A program made the translations under genes and the position numbers. A stretch of 64,000 nucleotides of DNA from assembly GCF_003605125.1 (NCBI RefSeq), contig NZ_QPQT01000013.1:1-64000 (forward strand), given 5' to 3'. The notes under the pieces are model-generated. The model had not been told where the DNA came from, made no database searches, and saw nothing but the letters and a program-made list of their open reading frames with translations. Of the stretch, positions 39,827-49,826 are shown one piece after another. Origin of the DNA: Shewanella algidipiscicola. Lineage in GTDB: Bacteria > Pseudomonadota > Gammaproteobacteria > Enterobacterales > Shewanellaceae. Position 1 is the first letter of the stretch; each line of letters starts with the position of its first letter.

Positions 39827-40815
39827 GTAATACCGAAAAGCCACAAGGCAATAATGAACCCAGTTTAGACGAGTTACTGTCTCGTATGAACAGTGGCGCC
39901 AGTGGCAGTCAATATGATGTGACATACTGCGGCATGGTAGCCATTGTCGGTCGCCCTAATGTGGGTAAATCGACCTTATTGAATAAGCTATTAGGGCAGA
40001 AGATTTCGATCACCTCTAAGAAGCCGCAAACCACCCGCCATCGTATTATGGGTATTCATACTGAAGGCCCTCGTCAAGTGGTGTTTATTGACACTCCAGG
40101 TTTGCATATCGAAGAGAAGCGTGCCATTAACCGTTTAATGAACCGTGCGGCGTCGAGCTCATTGGCCGAGGTTTGTCTGGTGGTATTTGTGGTTGACGGT
40201 TTAAACTGGACCGCCGATGATGAGATGGTGCTGAAGAAGTTACAAAGCCGTGATGATGGCCGTAAAACCGTGTTGGCCATCAATAAAGTCGATAATATCA
40301 AAGATAAAGAAGCACTATTTCCACATTTGCAAATGCTAGCTGCTAAATTTGAGTTTGATGAGATCTTACCTATCTCTGCCACTCAAGGCACTAATGTGCA
40401 GCGTATCATGGATATGGCGATAGAGTCTGTGCCGCAATCACCGCATTTCTTCCCTGAAGATTACGTCACCGACAGATCGCAAAAGTTTATGGCCTCGGAA
40501 ATTGTCCGTGAAAAACTGATGCGCTTCTTAGGCGACGAGTTGCCATATGATGCCACGGTGGAGATCGAGCAATTTAAGATGATGGAGAATGGCGTCTACC
40601 AAATTAACGCCCTGATCCTCGTCGAACGTGAAACCCAAAAGCGCATGGTTATAGGTAACAAGGGTGAGCGAATCCGTACTATTGCCACCCAAGCCCGCTT
40701 AGATATGGAAGTGTTATTTGATAATAAAGTCTTCCTTGAGGTATGGGTGAAAGTGAAGTCGGGTTGGGCCGATGATGAGCGAGCGCTGCGTTCATTAGGT
40801 TATGGCGAAGATTAA
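39823..40815 (+). CDS. era: Ribosome assembly GTPase Era
   Basis: 330 aa, with an N-terminal extension of about 30 residues ([20 protein letters not shown]) relative to E. coli Era (301 aa). G1 GRPNVGKS is at residues 43-50, DTPG near 88, NKVD near 148. The C-terminal KH domain ([30 protein letters not shown]) binds the 3' end of 16S rRNA. Translationally coupled to rnc (ATGA). Needed for 30S maturation. Confidence 0.97.
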   Translation: MSNTEKPQGNNEPSLDELLSRMNSGASGSQYDVTYCGMVAIVGRPNVGKSTLLNKLLGQKISITSKKPQTTRHRIMGIHTEGPRQVVFIDTPGLHIEEKRAINRLMNRAASSSLAEVCLVVFVVDGLNWTADDEMVLKKLQSRDDGRKTVLAINKVDNIKDKEALFPHLQMLAAKFEFDEILPISATQGTNVQRIMDMAIESVPQSPHFFPEDYVTDRSQKFMASEIVREKLMRFLGDELPYDATVEIEQFKMMENGVYQINALILVERETQKRMVIGNKGERIRTIATQARLDMEVLFDNKVFLEVWVKVKSGWADDERALRSLGYGED

Positions 40816-40839
40816 GTCACCAATCTTAAACTGAATCAA

Positions 40840-40895
40840 AGGCTGAGATAGTCGATGGCAACTTAAGCTTGCGGTTGAGTATCTCGGCCTTTATT
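40840..40895 (+). terminator. Stem-loop terminator between era and recO
   Basis: GGCTGAGATA pairs with TATCTCGGCC (one G-T pair) across about 29 bases, followed by TTTATT. The long loop makes it less certain than a classical terminator; it may instead be a processing site in the rnc-era-recO transcript. Confidence 0.6.
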
Positions 40896-40926
40896 GTCAT
40901 TAAATATCAATAATAGAGCAGGGCAG

Positions 40927-41622
40927 ATGCAGCGAGGATATGTACTTCATACTCGTGCCTATAAAGAGTCGAGTGTACTGGTCAATTTATTAGTCGATGG
41001 TCAAGGTCGCATTGACTGCGTAGCTCGTCTTGGCAGTGGTCGCTCCTCGATAAAAAGCATTTTACAACCGTTCCAACCTTTGCTATTTGAGTTATCGGGC
41101 CGCAGTAGCCTAAAGAATCTTTATCAAGTCGAAGCTGCCAGCCCTGCTGTACCATTAAGTGGCGATGTGATGTTTGCAGGGTTCTATCTCAATGAGCTAT
41201 TGGTGCGTTGTTTAGGGATAGAGCATGGTGCGGAACAACTCTTTTTTGTTTACCATAAAACTCTGATGGCCATGGCGGCGGGATTTAGTCAGGCACAGTT
41301 GCGCTATTTTGAGGTGGAGTTACTCAAAGAGTTGGGGGTGATGCCTTCATTAAATCTGGATGTAGATCATGCGCCTATCGAAGCCGACTTTTATTATCGC
41401 CTGATGTCAGAAGAGGGCTTTGGTAGCGCCTTGGGGCCTAAATCGAATCATTATCGTGGTGAGATGTTATTGGCCCTTGAGACGGGGCAACTGCATCAAG
41501 ATGACTTTAAGCAGGCGAAGCTGCTAATGCGCCAACTATTATCGGCCGTGCTGGGCGATAAGCCGCTTAAGTCACGCGCTTTATTTAATAAAGGCGTTAA
41601 AAAATCCTCTTATAGCAAGTAA
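40927..41622 (+). CDS. recO: DNA repair protein RecO
   Basis: 231 aa from the ATG at 40927 (MQRGYVLHTRAYKE), with AGGGCAG just upstream. The longer frame from a TTG at 40894 overlaps the preceding stem-loop and is less likely. N-terminal OB fold (RGYVLHTRAYKESSVLVNLL, VARLGSGRSS) and helical C-terminal domain. RecO with RecR loads RecA on SSB-coated DNA and anneals complementary strands. Conserved position after era and before pdxJ. Confidence 0.95.
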   Translation: MQRGYVLHTRAYKESSVLVNLLVDGQGRIDCVARLGSGRSSIKSILQPFQPLLFELSGRSSLKNLYQVEAASPAVPLSGDVMFAGFYLNELLVRCLGIEHGAEQLFFVYHKTLMAMAAGFSQAQLRYFEVELLKELGVMPSLNLDVDHAPIEADFYYRLMSEEGFGSALGPKSNHYRGEMLLALETGQLHQDDFKQAKLLMRQLLSAVLGDKPLKSRALFNKGVKKSSYSK

Positions 41623-41730
41623 TTTGCAGCGCATCTTATGAGTTTCAACTGGTTTTTCCCTTGTGGCTTAGTACAATAAGCGCCAATCAATCATGCAACA
41701 CTCTCTATCTGTAAAGGTTAAGGACACTTC

Positions 41731-42468
41731 ATGGGCCGTATTCATTTGGGCGTTAATATCGATCACATTGCTACACTACGTCAGGCTCGTGGCACCAGCT
41801 ACCCAGACCCTGTACACGCCGCCGCCGTCGCCGAGCATGCAGGCGCTGAGGGGATCACAGTGCACCTGCGTGAAGATCGTCGTCATATCTGCGATCGTGA
41901 CATTTATTTGTTGGCTAAAACCATTAAAACCCGCATGAATTTCGAAATGGCGGTGACCGCTGAAATGCTCGACATCGCCTGTGAAGTTAAACCCACCTAT
42001 GTTTGTCTGGTGCCTGAAAAACGTGAAGAATTGACCACAGAAGGTGGCCTTGATGTGGCGGGACAGATGGATAAAGTTCGCGCGGCAGTTGAGCGTTTAA
42101 CAACAGAAGGTATCAAGGTGTCGTTGTTTATTGATGCGGATAAAACGCAAATTGATGCTACCGTTGCCGTTGGCGCGCCGGTAATCGAACTGCATACTGG
42201 CTGTTATGCCGATGCTGAAACGGATATTGAGCAAGCAAAAGAGCTGACTCGCATCACTGAGATGGCGGCTTATGCTCATGGTCAAGGTTTAGTGGTCAAT
42301 GCGGGTCATGGTCTACATTATCATAATGTTAAGCCGATAGCGGCGATCCCTGAATTGTATGAACTCAATATTGGCCATGCCATTATCGCCCGTGCGGCCA
42401 TTGATGGCTTAGACAAGGCGGTGCGTGATATGAAACAGTTAATGGTTGAAGGACGTAACGGTCAGTAA
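41731..42468 (+). CDS. pdxJ: Pyridoxine 5'-phosphate synthase
   Basis: 245 aa TIM barrel. Begins [20 protein letters not shown], the family signature, and has the catalytic/phosphate-binding [12 protein letters not shown] near residues 190-201 and [11 protein letters not shown] near the C-terminus. Condenses 1-deoxyxylulose 5-phosphate with 3-amino-2-oxopropyl phosphate in vitamin B6 synthesis. Followed by acpS, as in E. coli. Confidence 0.98.
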   Translation: MGRIHLGVNIDHIATLRQARGTSYPDPVHAAAVAEHAGAEGITVHLREDRRHICDRDIYLLAKTIKTRMNFEMAVTAEMLDIACEVKPTYVCLVPEKREELTTEGGLDVAGQMDKVRAAVERLTTEGIKVSLFIDADKTQIDATVAVGAPVIELHTGCYADAETDIEQAKELTRITEMAAYAHGQGLVVNAGHGLHYHNVKPIAAIPELYELNIGHAIIARAAIDGLDKAVRDMKQLMVEGRNGQ

Positions 42469-42570
42469 CTAAGGGCTTTTAGATAGATAAAATGATGGGG
42501 ACTGGTGACGGATAAGTCCCCCATTGTCAGTGGTGAGTTGGATGGTAAGACAGACTTGTTGGGGTGGGGG

Positions 42571-42969
42571 ATGATCGTCGGTTTAGGCACAGATATCGTT
42601 GAAATTGAACGTATCGAACAAAGTGTACCCGCTGGCGGCGACACAGAGGCGCTAGTAAAGTGTCGCCTAGCGAAGCGAGTGTTAACCCATGCAGAGTTAG
42701 CGATATTCATTCGCGCGACTCAGCCTGGTCGCTATTTGGCTAAGCGTTTCGCCGCCAAAGAGGCTGCGGCGAAAGCGTTAGGCACAGGGATTGGTCGCGG
42801 GGTGTCGTTTCAGCATATCGAGATAGCTAACAATGACAACGGTGCTCCTCTAATCAGTTTTAGTGGTGGCGCAGCCGATAGATTAACGGCGCTTGGAGGC
42901 GCGCATGCTCATCTATCCATCGCCGACGAAAAGCACTACGCTACGGCAACCGTGATTATTGAGTCTTAA
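42571..42969 (+). CDS. acpS: Holo-[acyl-carrier-protein] synthase
   Basis: 132 aa from the ATG at 42571 (MIVGLGTDIVEIERIE), preceded by GGGGTGGGG; the upstream extension of 22 residues is unlikely. Metal-binding Asp in GTDIVEI and Glu in FAAKEAAAKALGTG are intact. Transfers 4'-phosphopantetheine from CoA to apo-ACP. Last gene of the conserved rnc-era-recO-pdxJ-acpS run. Confidence 0.96.
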   Translation: MIVGLGTDIVEIERIEQSVPAGGDTEALVKCRLAKRVLTHAELAIFIRATQPGRYLAKRFAAKEAAAKALGTGIGRGVSFQHIEIANNDNGAPLISFSGGAADRLTALGGAHAHLSIADEKHYATATVIIES

Positions 42970-43090
42970 GCGCAAGTTGCTGATTCATGATCAACAAGTT
43001 TTATTTATGTGTAAGAGGTGTAGTTTAGCGAGTCGTTAACGCCTTGAACTGCTGTCATTTAGCTGGCCTGTTAATTAAGTCAATAATACT

Positions 43091-44374
43091 TTATCGCTGC
43101 AATGAAACTTTGTTTCGTCCCTCTGCTTTAGATTGATAAAGCGCTCTATCGGCACGCGCAATGAGAGAAGCGACATCTTCTTTAGCGTGTAACTGTGCCA
43201 CTCCCGCTGATATAGTCACGCCTTCAATTTGGGGATAGTCGATATTGGCTACGGCAATACGGCATCGTTCAACCAAACCATTAGCGGCATTGAGGTCGCA
43301 ATTATCAAACAGTAGCAGAAACTCTTCACCTCCCCATCGAATGACATGGTCGGTTAACCGCAGGCAGGACTTAATGGTTTCTGCGACTATTTGTAGTATT
43401 TTGTCGCCGGTAGGATGGCCCCATTGATCGTTAATGCTTTTAAAATGGTCGATATCAATCATCGATAATGAAAAAGGGGTGCCGTGAAGCGATTTCATAA
43501 AGTATTTTTCAATTTCGAGCTCGCCAGCACTGCGGATCAATACCCCTGTTAGTGCATCCAGTTTAGATATTTCTCTAAATGCTTGTTCATCTCTAACGCG
43601 CTCAGAAAGATCTTTACTAACGCTAATATAATGTGTCGTGTTGCCAATATTGTCTTTGATAGGCGTGATGCTTTGGTCTGAATAATATTGGCTGGCATTT
43701 TTGCGTTTATTTAAAAAAGTTGCCCTAAAGGTATTGCCCTTTAGTAAGGTGTCCCAAAGCTCTTGATAGAACTCCTGTTGATGTTCTCCGGATTTTAACA
43801 TTGATGGTCGTTGGCCAAGAATGTCACTGTATGAGTAACCTGTTTGCGAGACAAATCCCTGATTTACATAATTTATGATGCCATTGGTGTCGGTGATCAT
43901 CACAGAGTCTGGTGTGGTATTAAGCGCTTCCATTAGGATTTGCTCGGTATTATCTGAGACGATTTTATGGCTAACATCTTGTTGAATTGAGATAAAATGA
44001 CTGACTTCCCCTGTGTCATCGAACACTGGAGAGATGTTCCACTCAACATAATATGTTGATCCATCTTTTTTATAATTTACGGCAGAACCGTGAAAGTTTT
44101 GATTGTTTTTCAAACAGTGGCGTAGTTGGTTAATGACATTTGGACAGGTTAGTGGCCCTTGTAATATACGCGGAGACAGCCCCCTCAACTCATTAGCCTG
44201 GTAGCCAGTCATTTTACAGAAAGCGGGATTAGCATAAAGAATTTTGGTGCCAGATTTACCTAAATCGGCATCGGTAATTATTACTGCATTAAAAGATTGC
44301 TCAACTCCCATCCTTAGCATGGTTAGTAGATCTGAGTTAGCTATGTCAGCTTTATCATTTAGCGCATTTAGCAT
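43091..44374 (-). CDS. PAS-PAS-GGDEF diguanylate cyclase
   Basis: 427 aa from the ATG at 44374 (MLNALNDKADIAN); upstream GAGGAG-rich sequence supports translation. Two PAS domains (about residues 15-125 and 140-255), each followed by a PAC motif (HFISIQQDVSHK; HYISVSKDLSER), then a GGDEF domain. The active site reads RWGGEEFLLLF (intact GGEEF), and an RxxD inhibitory site (RLTD) lies five residues upstream, so it should make c-di-GMP with product inhibition. No membrane helix, so a cytosolic sensor. The first PAS lacks an obvious heme or FMN signature; the signal is unknown. Confidence 0.92.
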   Translation of the reverse strand: MLNALNDKADIANSDLLTMLRMGVEQSFNAVIITDADLGKSGTKILYANPAFCKMTGYQANELRGLSPRILQGPLTCPNVINQLRHCLKNNQNFHGSAVNYKKDGSTYYVEWNISPVFDDTGEVSHFISIQQDVSHKIVSDNTEQILMEALNTTPDSVMITDTNGIINYVNQGFVSQTGYSYSDILGQRPSMLKSGEHQQEFYQELWDTLLKGNTFRATFLNKRKNASQYYSDQSITPIKDNIGNTTHYISVSKDLSERVRDEQAFREISKLDALTGVLIRSAGELEIEKYFMKSLHGTPFSLSMIDIDHFKSINDQWGHPTGDKILQIVAETIKSCLRLTDHVIRWGGEEFLLLFDNCDLNAANGLVERCRIAVANIDYPQIEGVTISAGVAQLHAKEDVASLIARADRALYQSKAEGRNKVSLQR

Positions 44375-45137
44375 AAATCTTCTCTTTCTCCTCAAAGGTG
44401 GTATGTGTAGAGATCACATCTACATTATTAAGCTTACCTGTTGTAACAATCTTAACGGTTAAGTCGTTAATTTTCTAGAATATTACCCACTCACATTCAA
44501 AATAACGTATGCCATGTAAATGGGGCTATAGTGTCTCTATGATGGCAAAACTTAGAATTAAAAATAAAGTGTTATGTTCATCCTTTACGCTGCAACACTG
44601 GCAATCTTGCCCTATAAATAGGGAGGATTATGGAATGTGCTGTATGAAAAACGCGCTTACTCTGCGAGTTTTCCTAATTGTTACTTTGCAAGCTATTGAA
44701 ATAAAGTAAGTATATTACCTTGTTAAGGCAAAGTTTTACGAGGGTAAACAAACAGGTTGTTTTGGTATGTATGACTAACTTTAAGCTGTTTTACGGTCAG
44801 TTATTGGTGAATTTGCTTTATTTATCAGTGGTAAAACCTTAATTTTCTTGTTTAATAGAATGCAAATAGGAGTGGGTAAATACTCTGAGCTACATTGGAT
44901 GCTTGGTTTTGCTATTTCTACTCACAACGGAAACCATGGTGTTTCTCTGTTGTTAATTTTTAAGGGGGTAATGTTAATCTAGTAACTTTACTTAAAATGC
45001 GTTAGGTTACTTTGAATATGCCTATAGCATAATGAGTTAGCTAAATTAGCTCGTCGCACTCAAGTAATTGCATAGCTTATGGTTGATGATAATGCTTACT
45101 TTCAAGATGATGCGATCCCATTACATGGAGTGTGTTG
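44375..45137. other. Intergenic, diguanylate cyclase to Mpo1-like gene
   Basis: 763 bp. An ORF of 66 codons at 44509 (MPCKWGYSVSMMAKL...) has no ribosome site and reads like chance coding. I see no tRNA, riboswitch core or strong terminator. CCCTATAAATAGGG at about 44612-44625 is a small perfect palindrome. Confidence 0.4.
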
Positions 45138-45677
45138 ATGAAATCTGCGGTAGAACAGTTATCCACTTATAAAAGTGTTCATCTAAATCCAACCAATATT
45201 AAGACCCATTTTATCGGCGTGCCACTGATTATTTGGTCAGCATTTGTGATGCTCAACACCATTCCTATTACGTTTTTAAAATTAACTGAACCGACTCTGG
45301 TACTTAATGTGGCGGGGCTTTGTGCTGTTGGCGTGCTTATTTATTACTTTAAATTGCACGTGAGGTTGGCGCTTGGATTAACCTTATTCATCATACCTGT
45401 ATTATTTAGCTCATATTATGTGGCTCAGATAGAGGCGGCTTGGATCATAGCTTTGAGTGTGTTTGTCATTGGTTGGGTGTTTCAGTTGATTGGCCACAAG
45501 TATGAGAAGGCAAAACCTGCTTTTATTGACGATTTAAATCAGTTGTTGATTGGGCCGTTTTTTTTGATGGCAGAGCTCTATTTTATGATGGGGTTTGAAC
45601 AGGATTTGAATCAGGAGATAACTCCTCTGGCGGTGGCTAAACGTCGCGAACTCGAAAAAGGTGCGCCTACTGCATAA
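45138..45677 (+). CDS. Mpo1/YGL010w-like (DUF962) membrane protein
   Basis: 179 aa from the ATG at 45138 (GGAG seven bases upstream); a GTG and TTG just before it are alternatives. Four to five membrane helices. Family landmarks: an N-terminal HLNPTNIKTHFIGVPLI and a central IGHKYEKAKPAF, with histidines that in yeast Mpo1 bind iron for alpha-oxidation of 2-hydroxy fatty acids. Whether the bacterial member has that activity is unknown. Monocistronic, followed by a bidirectional terminator shared with corB. Confidence 0.82.
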   Translation: MKSAVEQLSTYKSVHLNPTNIKTHFIGVPLIIWSAFVMLNTIPITFLKLTEPTLVLNVAGLCAVGVLIYYFKLHVRLALGLTLFIIPVLFSSYYVAQIEAAWIIALSVFVIGWVFQLIGHKYEKAKPAFIDDLNQLLIGPFFLMAELYFMMGFEQDLNQEITPLAVAKRRELEKGAPTA

Positions 45678-45701
45678 TGGGTCAGCGTCACTTCTTCAAT
45701 A

Positions 45702-45730
45702 ACAAAGGCGCTCATTGAGCGCCTTTGTCT
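45702..45730. terminator. Bidirectional intrinsic terminator
   Basis: ACAAAGGCGCTCA / TGAGCGCCTTTGT form a near-perfect stem between two converging genes (Mpo1-like and corB). T residues follow on the plus strand and A residues precede it for the minus strand, though both runs are short. Confidence 0.85.
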
Positions 45731-45747
45731 TATCGTTTAATCAAGAG

Positions 45748-47031
45748 TTAGTTTTTACCGACTTTAGGCAACTTATAATGCTGTGGCATCACGCGCACAG
45801 TCTTAATCATGTTCTCGCCAACTTCAACAATTTCAATTGGATACCCAAATATACGCATCGAGGTATTTGGTTCAGGAATATCTTCAAGATATTCGATAAT
45901 CAAGCCGTTAAGGGTTTTGGGGCCATCGATGGGAAAGTGCCACCCCATCTCCTTATTCAAATCACGAATATTGATGGTGGCGTCGATAAGATAGCTGCCA
46001 TCGGGTTGCTTGTTGATATCTTCGCTGGGGGTGGTGACCATGGAAGTGGTGAAGTCACCCACAATCTCTTCGAGAATATCTTCTAAGGTCACTAGGCCCT
46101 GGATATCGCCGTATTCGTCAACGACCAGCCCTATGCGTTCTTTGTTGCGCTGAAAGTTAGCTAATTGTACGTTGAGCGGGGTTCCCTCAGGAACAAAATA
46201 GAGCTCTTTAACCGCACGTAACAATGATGATTTACTAAATTGCCCCTTTGATTGCAATCGCAAGGCATCCCGTAAATGGACAAAACCAACGGCATCATCG
46301 ATAGTATCGCGATACAGTAACACGCGAGTATGTGGGCTCTGGATCACTTGGCGGTTAATGCTCTTAAAGTCATCATTGATGTTGATGGCATACAACTCAG
46401 AGCGTGGGATCATAATGTCTTCGACGGTAACTTTTTCAAGATCCATAATCGAAAGCAGCATCTCTTGATGTCGTCTAGGGATCAAGGCTCCCGCCTCGTG
46501 TACCACAGTGCGTAACTCTTCTTGGCTTAAGGCATCATCTTCTTTAACCGATCGTATGCCCATAATATGCAAGATGGTGGAGGTGATTAAATTGACCACT
46601 TTGACCAGTGGCCATAGCACCACCAATAGCATTTTTAATAAGACGCTCGAGGGGAAAGCGATGCGCTCTGGATGAAGCGCAGCAACCGTCTTGGGGGTGA
46701 CTTCGGCAAATACTAGCACCACTAAGGTTAATGCTCCCGTCGCAATCGCAACGCCAATATCACCAAACAGGCGAATGCCCACAATGGTGGCAATTGCCGA
46801 AGCGAGAATGTTAACTAAGTTATTCCCTATCAGAATAAGACCGATGAGTCGGTCGGGCCTATCGAGTAGTTTAATTGCCCGCAGTGCACCTTTATGACCA
46901 TTGTTGGCTAAATGACGGAGTCGGTAGCGATTAAGTGACATCATGGCGGTCTCAGACCCTGAAAAATAGGCTGAGATAATGATGAGTACGAATAGAATAA
47001 TAAAAAGTACGCTGGTGGATATTGCGTCCAA
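45748..47031 (-). CDS. corB: CorB/CNNM-family membrane protein (YfjD-like)
   Basis: 427 aa. An N-terminal DUF21 membrane domain (about residues 5-180, with FSGSETAMMSLNRYRLRHLA and FAEVTPKTVAALHPE), paired CBS domains (about 205-330, DIMIPRSEL and GLVTLEDILEEIVGD) and a C-terminal CorC/HlyC domain. Homologues of the CNNM/CorB family export Mg2+ or, in E. coli, were linked to magnesium/cobalt efflux. It follows ypjD, an arrangement (ypjD-corB next to ffh) shared with E. coli. Confidence 0.92.
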   Translation of the reverse strand: MDAISTSVLFIILFVLIIISAYFSGSETAMMSLNRYRLRHLANNGHKGALRAIKLLDRPDRLIGLILIGNNLVNILASAIATIVGIRLFGDIGVAIATGALTLVVLVFAEVTPKTVAALHPERIAFPSSVLLKMLLVVLWPLVKVVNLITSTILHIMGIRSVKEDDALSQEELRTVVHEAGALIPRRHQEMLLSIMDLEKVTVEDIMIPRSELYAININDDFKSINRQVIQSPHTRVLLYRDTIDDAVGFVHLRDALRLQSKGQFSKSSLLRAVKELYFVPEGTPLNVQLANFQRNKERIGLVVDEYGDIQGLVTLEDILEEIVGDFTTSMVTTPSEDINKQPDGSYLIDATINIRDLNKEMGWHFPIDGPKTLNGLIIEYLEDIPEPNTSMRIFGYPIEIVEVGENMIKTVRVMPQHYKLPKVGKN

Positions 47032-47165
47032 TCAGTGGCCCCACTATGGCGATAATTAAGAAAAAAGCGTTGAGGAGTAGTAAATACAGCGATTTGCCTG
47101 AAGAGTCAAGCTAACCCAAGGTACGCTTTGTCATGCGTAGCCTCAGGTAAACGCGATTACTGCGG

Positions 47166-47954
47166 TTATTGTAAAATGAGCTCTTTGACGATTCTGGCGC
47201 CAAAGTAAGCCAGTGAAAGCAGTATTGCACCACTAAGCGTGTAAGCCACTGCGGTACGGATTTTACAGCCAACCCAATATTGTTGAGCAAGCATGGCGAT
47301 ATAGGTAAACCAAGCCATGATCGATAAAATCGCCTTATGACCTTTACCTTCGGCAAACATGTCATCAAGGAAAATGAAGCCAGTGGCTAATGACAAACTC
47401 AGCAGCATCACGCCAATAATCACTAGGTGATAAAGTTGTTTTTCCACTGTCATCAAAGGAGGGATCGCAGGACTTAACATCAACTGCTTCTTTTTGAGCT
47501 TGTTTTGGATCATGGCGAGCTGTATTGCATATAGCGCAGCAATCATCAATGCGCTGTAGGCCATGAGCGACAATACTACGTGGGCTAATACTTCAGGGTA
47601 GAGTTCAAAATGGATGATAAATTCAGGTGGCAGTAACCAGAGTAAAGCGACCGAAATGACCGAGCAGGCATAGACAACCGGTACCACCACAATCACCTTG
47701 AGCCTAAACATTAAAATGGTAAAGGTGAATGCAATAATCCAATTAACCATAGAGATAACGTTGGTTAGGCTAAAGTTTTGACCATCGCCAGTAAAGATGG
47801 CTTGATAAAGCGCGGCGGCATGCAATACCACTGCAATGCCTGCAAACCCTGCCACCGCTCGACGGTTAGGCCCTTGGGCATGAAACAGACGACTAACCAC
47901 CAAGATAAGGGCGATACTATAGAAAAATATGGCTGAAGCCGAAAAAATGACCAT
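47166..47954 (-). CDS. ypjD: YpjD/CcsA-like inner membrane protein
   Basis: 262 aa, eight membrane helices of the cytochrome c assembly (CcsA/HemX) type. His residues at the ends of helices (for example FELYPEVLAHVVLSLMAYSAL near residue 120 and KGHKAILSIMAWFTYIAML near 205) suit heme coordination. The tryptophan-rich WWD loop of true CcsA is not obvious, so a role in cytochrome c maturation is doubtful. E. coli YpjD (CorE) has been associated with CorA-dependent ion resistance. Divergent from ffh, 291 bp away. Confidence 0.85.
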   Translation of the reverse strand: MVIFSASAIFFYSIALILVVSRLFHAQGPNRRAVAGFAGIAVVLHAAALYQAIFTGDGQNFSLTNVISMVNWIIAFTFTILMFRLKVIVVVPVVYACSVISVALLWLLPPEFIIHFELYPEVLAHVVLSLMAYSALMIAALYAIQLAMIQNKLKKKQLMLSPAIPPLMTVEKQLYHLVIIGVMLLSLSLATGFIFLDDMFAEGKGHKAILSIMAWFTYIAMLAQQYWVGCKIRTAVAYTLSGAILLSLAYFGARIVKELILQ

Positions 47955-48245
47955 CGAAAATTAACCTATCGTTATGTTAGCTTTCTGTGCGATATCAACC
48001 CACTTAGGCTGGGCTGTATGTTACCAAGTAATATCATTAGAATAACACGATCGATGCATAAATGGGCAGGGGCTTTACACACAAAAATTAGTCCTTTCTG
48101 AGCGTTACTCCTAAGTTTTGCGATTTTATTTTGTGGTAAGGCAAAAGATCGGCATCTATTACTTGAACAGTGCGGTAGCATAATCTCTATGCATGGTTAT
48201 AATACTGGCCAATCATGTACATTCTAAACGGTAAAGAACGCGATA

Positions 48246-49619
48246 ATGTTTGAGAACTTAACGGACAGATTATCACGTACCCTGAAGAACATCAGTGGTC
48301 GTGGTCGCTTAACTGAAGACAATATAAAAGAAACGTTACGCGAAGTGCGCATGGCGCTACTTGAAGCCGATGTTGCTTTGCCTGTAGTGCGTGCCTTTGT
48401 TAACAGCGTTAAAGAACGAGCGGTAGGCCAAGAGGTCTCGAAAAGCTTAAGCCCTGGCCAAGCCTTTATTAAGATAGTACAAAGCGAGTTGGAAAACGCC
48501 ATGGGCGAAGCCAACGAAGCGCTAAATCTATCGGCTCAGCCACCCGCAGTGATCATGATGGCAGGCCTTCAAGGGGCGGGTAAAACCACCAGTGTGGCTA
48601 AACTGTCTAAGTTTTTGCGTGAGCGTGAAAAAAAATCGGTACTTGTAGTCAGTGCTGACGTATATCGTCCTGCGGCAATCAAACAGCTTGAAACCCTAGC
48701 GGCAGAAGTTGAGGTTGAGTTTTTCCCGTCGGATGTTAGTCAAAAACCGATTGATATCGTAAACGCGGCAATGGCACACGCTAAGCTCAAGTTTATCGAT
48801 GTCGTGATTGTCGATACTGCGGGTCGTCTGCATGTTGATGAAAGCATGATGGACGAGATCAAAGCGTTACATGCGGCCGTTAACCCGATTGAAACCCTGT
48901 TTGTTGTCGATGCGATGACGGGTCAAGATGCCGCCAATACGGCTAAAGCATTTAACGAGGCGTTACCATTAAGTGGTGTGATCCTTACCAAAGTCGATGG
49001 TGATGCACGTGGTGGTGCGGCCTTATCGATTCGCCATATTACAGGGAAACCGATTAAGTTTTTGGGTGTCGGCGAGAAGACCGATGCCCTAGAGCCATTC
49101 CACCCCGATCGCGTAGCGTCACGTATTTTAGGGATGGGCGATGTCCTGTCGCTGATTGAAGAAGTTGAGCGTGGCGTCGATAAAGAAAAAGCGATGAAAC
49201 TGGCTTCCAAAGTGAAGCAGGGCGGAAGTTTCGATTTAGAAGATTTTCGTGAACAGCTACAGCAGATGAAAAACATGGGCGGCATGATGAACATGATTGA
49301 GAAGCTGCCCGGTGTTGGTCAACTTCCACCTGAAGCGCTCGCGCAAGTACAAGATGGTAAGATGACAGGTCAAATGGAAGCGATTATTAACTCTATGACA
49401 CCTGGTGAGCGTAAGCGCCCCGATATTATTAAAGGTTCGCGTAAACGCCGTATCGCCCTTGGCTCTGGAACGCAAATTCAAGATGTTAACCGCTTACTGA
49501 AACAGTTCACCCAGATGCAAAAAATGATGAAAAAAATGTCGGGTAAAGGTGGCATGAAAAAAATGATGCGTGGCATGAGTGGAATGCTACCACCGGGTAT
49601 GAAAATGCCAGGCCGTTAA
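48246..49619 (+). CDS. ffh: Signal recognition particle protein Ffh
   Basis: 457 aa. N domain, G domain with P-loop GLQGAGKTTSVAKL (about residues 107-120), DTAGRLHVDE near 190 and TKVDGDARGG near 247, and the methionine-rich M domain (about 300-457) ending in MMRGMSGMLPPGMKMPGR, which binds 4.5S RNA and signal sequences. It directs nascent inner membrane proteins to FtsY and SecYEG. The rpsP operon starts 207 bp downstream, the order seen in E. coli. Confidence 0.98.
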   Translation: MFENLTDRLSRTLKNISGRGRLTEDNIKETLREVRMALLEADVALPVVRAFVNSVKERAVGQEVSKSLSPGQAFIKIVQSELENAMGEANEALNLSAQPPAVIMMAGLQGAGKTTSVAKLSKFLREREKKSVLVVSADVYRPAAIKQLETLAAEVEVEFFPSDVSQKPIDIVNAAMAHAKLKFIDVVIVDTAGRLHVDESMMDEIKALHAAVNPIETLFVVDAMTGQDAANTAKAFNEALPLSGVILTKVDGDARGGAALSIRHITGKPIKFLGVGEKTDALEPFHPDRVASRILGMGDVLSLIEEVERGVDKEKAMKLASKVKQGGSFDLEDFREQLQQMKNMGGMMNMIEKLPGVGQLPPEALAQVQDGKMTGQMEAIINSMTPGERKRPDIIKGSRKRRIALGSGTQIQDVNRLLKQFTQMQKMMKKMSGKGGMKKMMRGMSGMLPPGMKMPGR

Positions 49620-49703
49620 CTAGGTCATTAATAGATAAAGATTTAACATAATTTATTGCGAAATAAGCGCCTTTCGTAGGCGTGTTATTAAGCGTTAAAA
49701 ACA

Positions 49704-49731
49704 TTGCATTCGTCGCCGATTCAGGTAGAAT
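49704..49731 (+). promoter_or_regulatory. Sigma-70 promoter of the rpsP operon
   Basis: TTGCAT (49704-49709) and TAGAAT (49726-49731) are separated by 16 bp, a good sigma-70 match. The predicted start near 49738 gives a leader of about 90 nt before rpsP. Confidence 0.65.
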
Positions 49732-49746
49732 CGGGCGGCTTTCTAT

Positions 49747-49787
49747 CTGGGACTCTTCGCGAACACGGGGTTCCAGTTTTTATTTTT
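49747..49787 (+). terminator. Terminator-like hairpin in the rpsP leader
   Basis: CTGGGACTC pairs with GGGTTCCAG-type sequence (nine pairs, two of them G-T) followed by TTTTTATTTTT, all between the promoter at 49704-49731 and the rpsP start. In this place it could work as an attenuator for the rpsP-rimM-trmD-rplS operon. Alternatively it ends read-through from ffh. Confidence 0.6.
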
Positions 49788-49826
49788 GCTTTATAAACAA
49801 GCAAACCATTAGAGGATAAAAGACGC

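Noticed and set aside
44509..44709. 66-codon frame upstream of the Mpo1-like gene
   Set aside because: No ribosome site, composition not protein-like, no recognisable domain.
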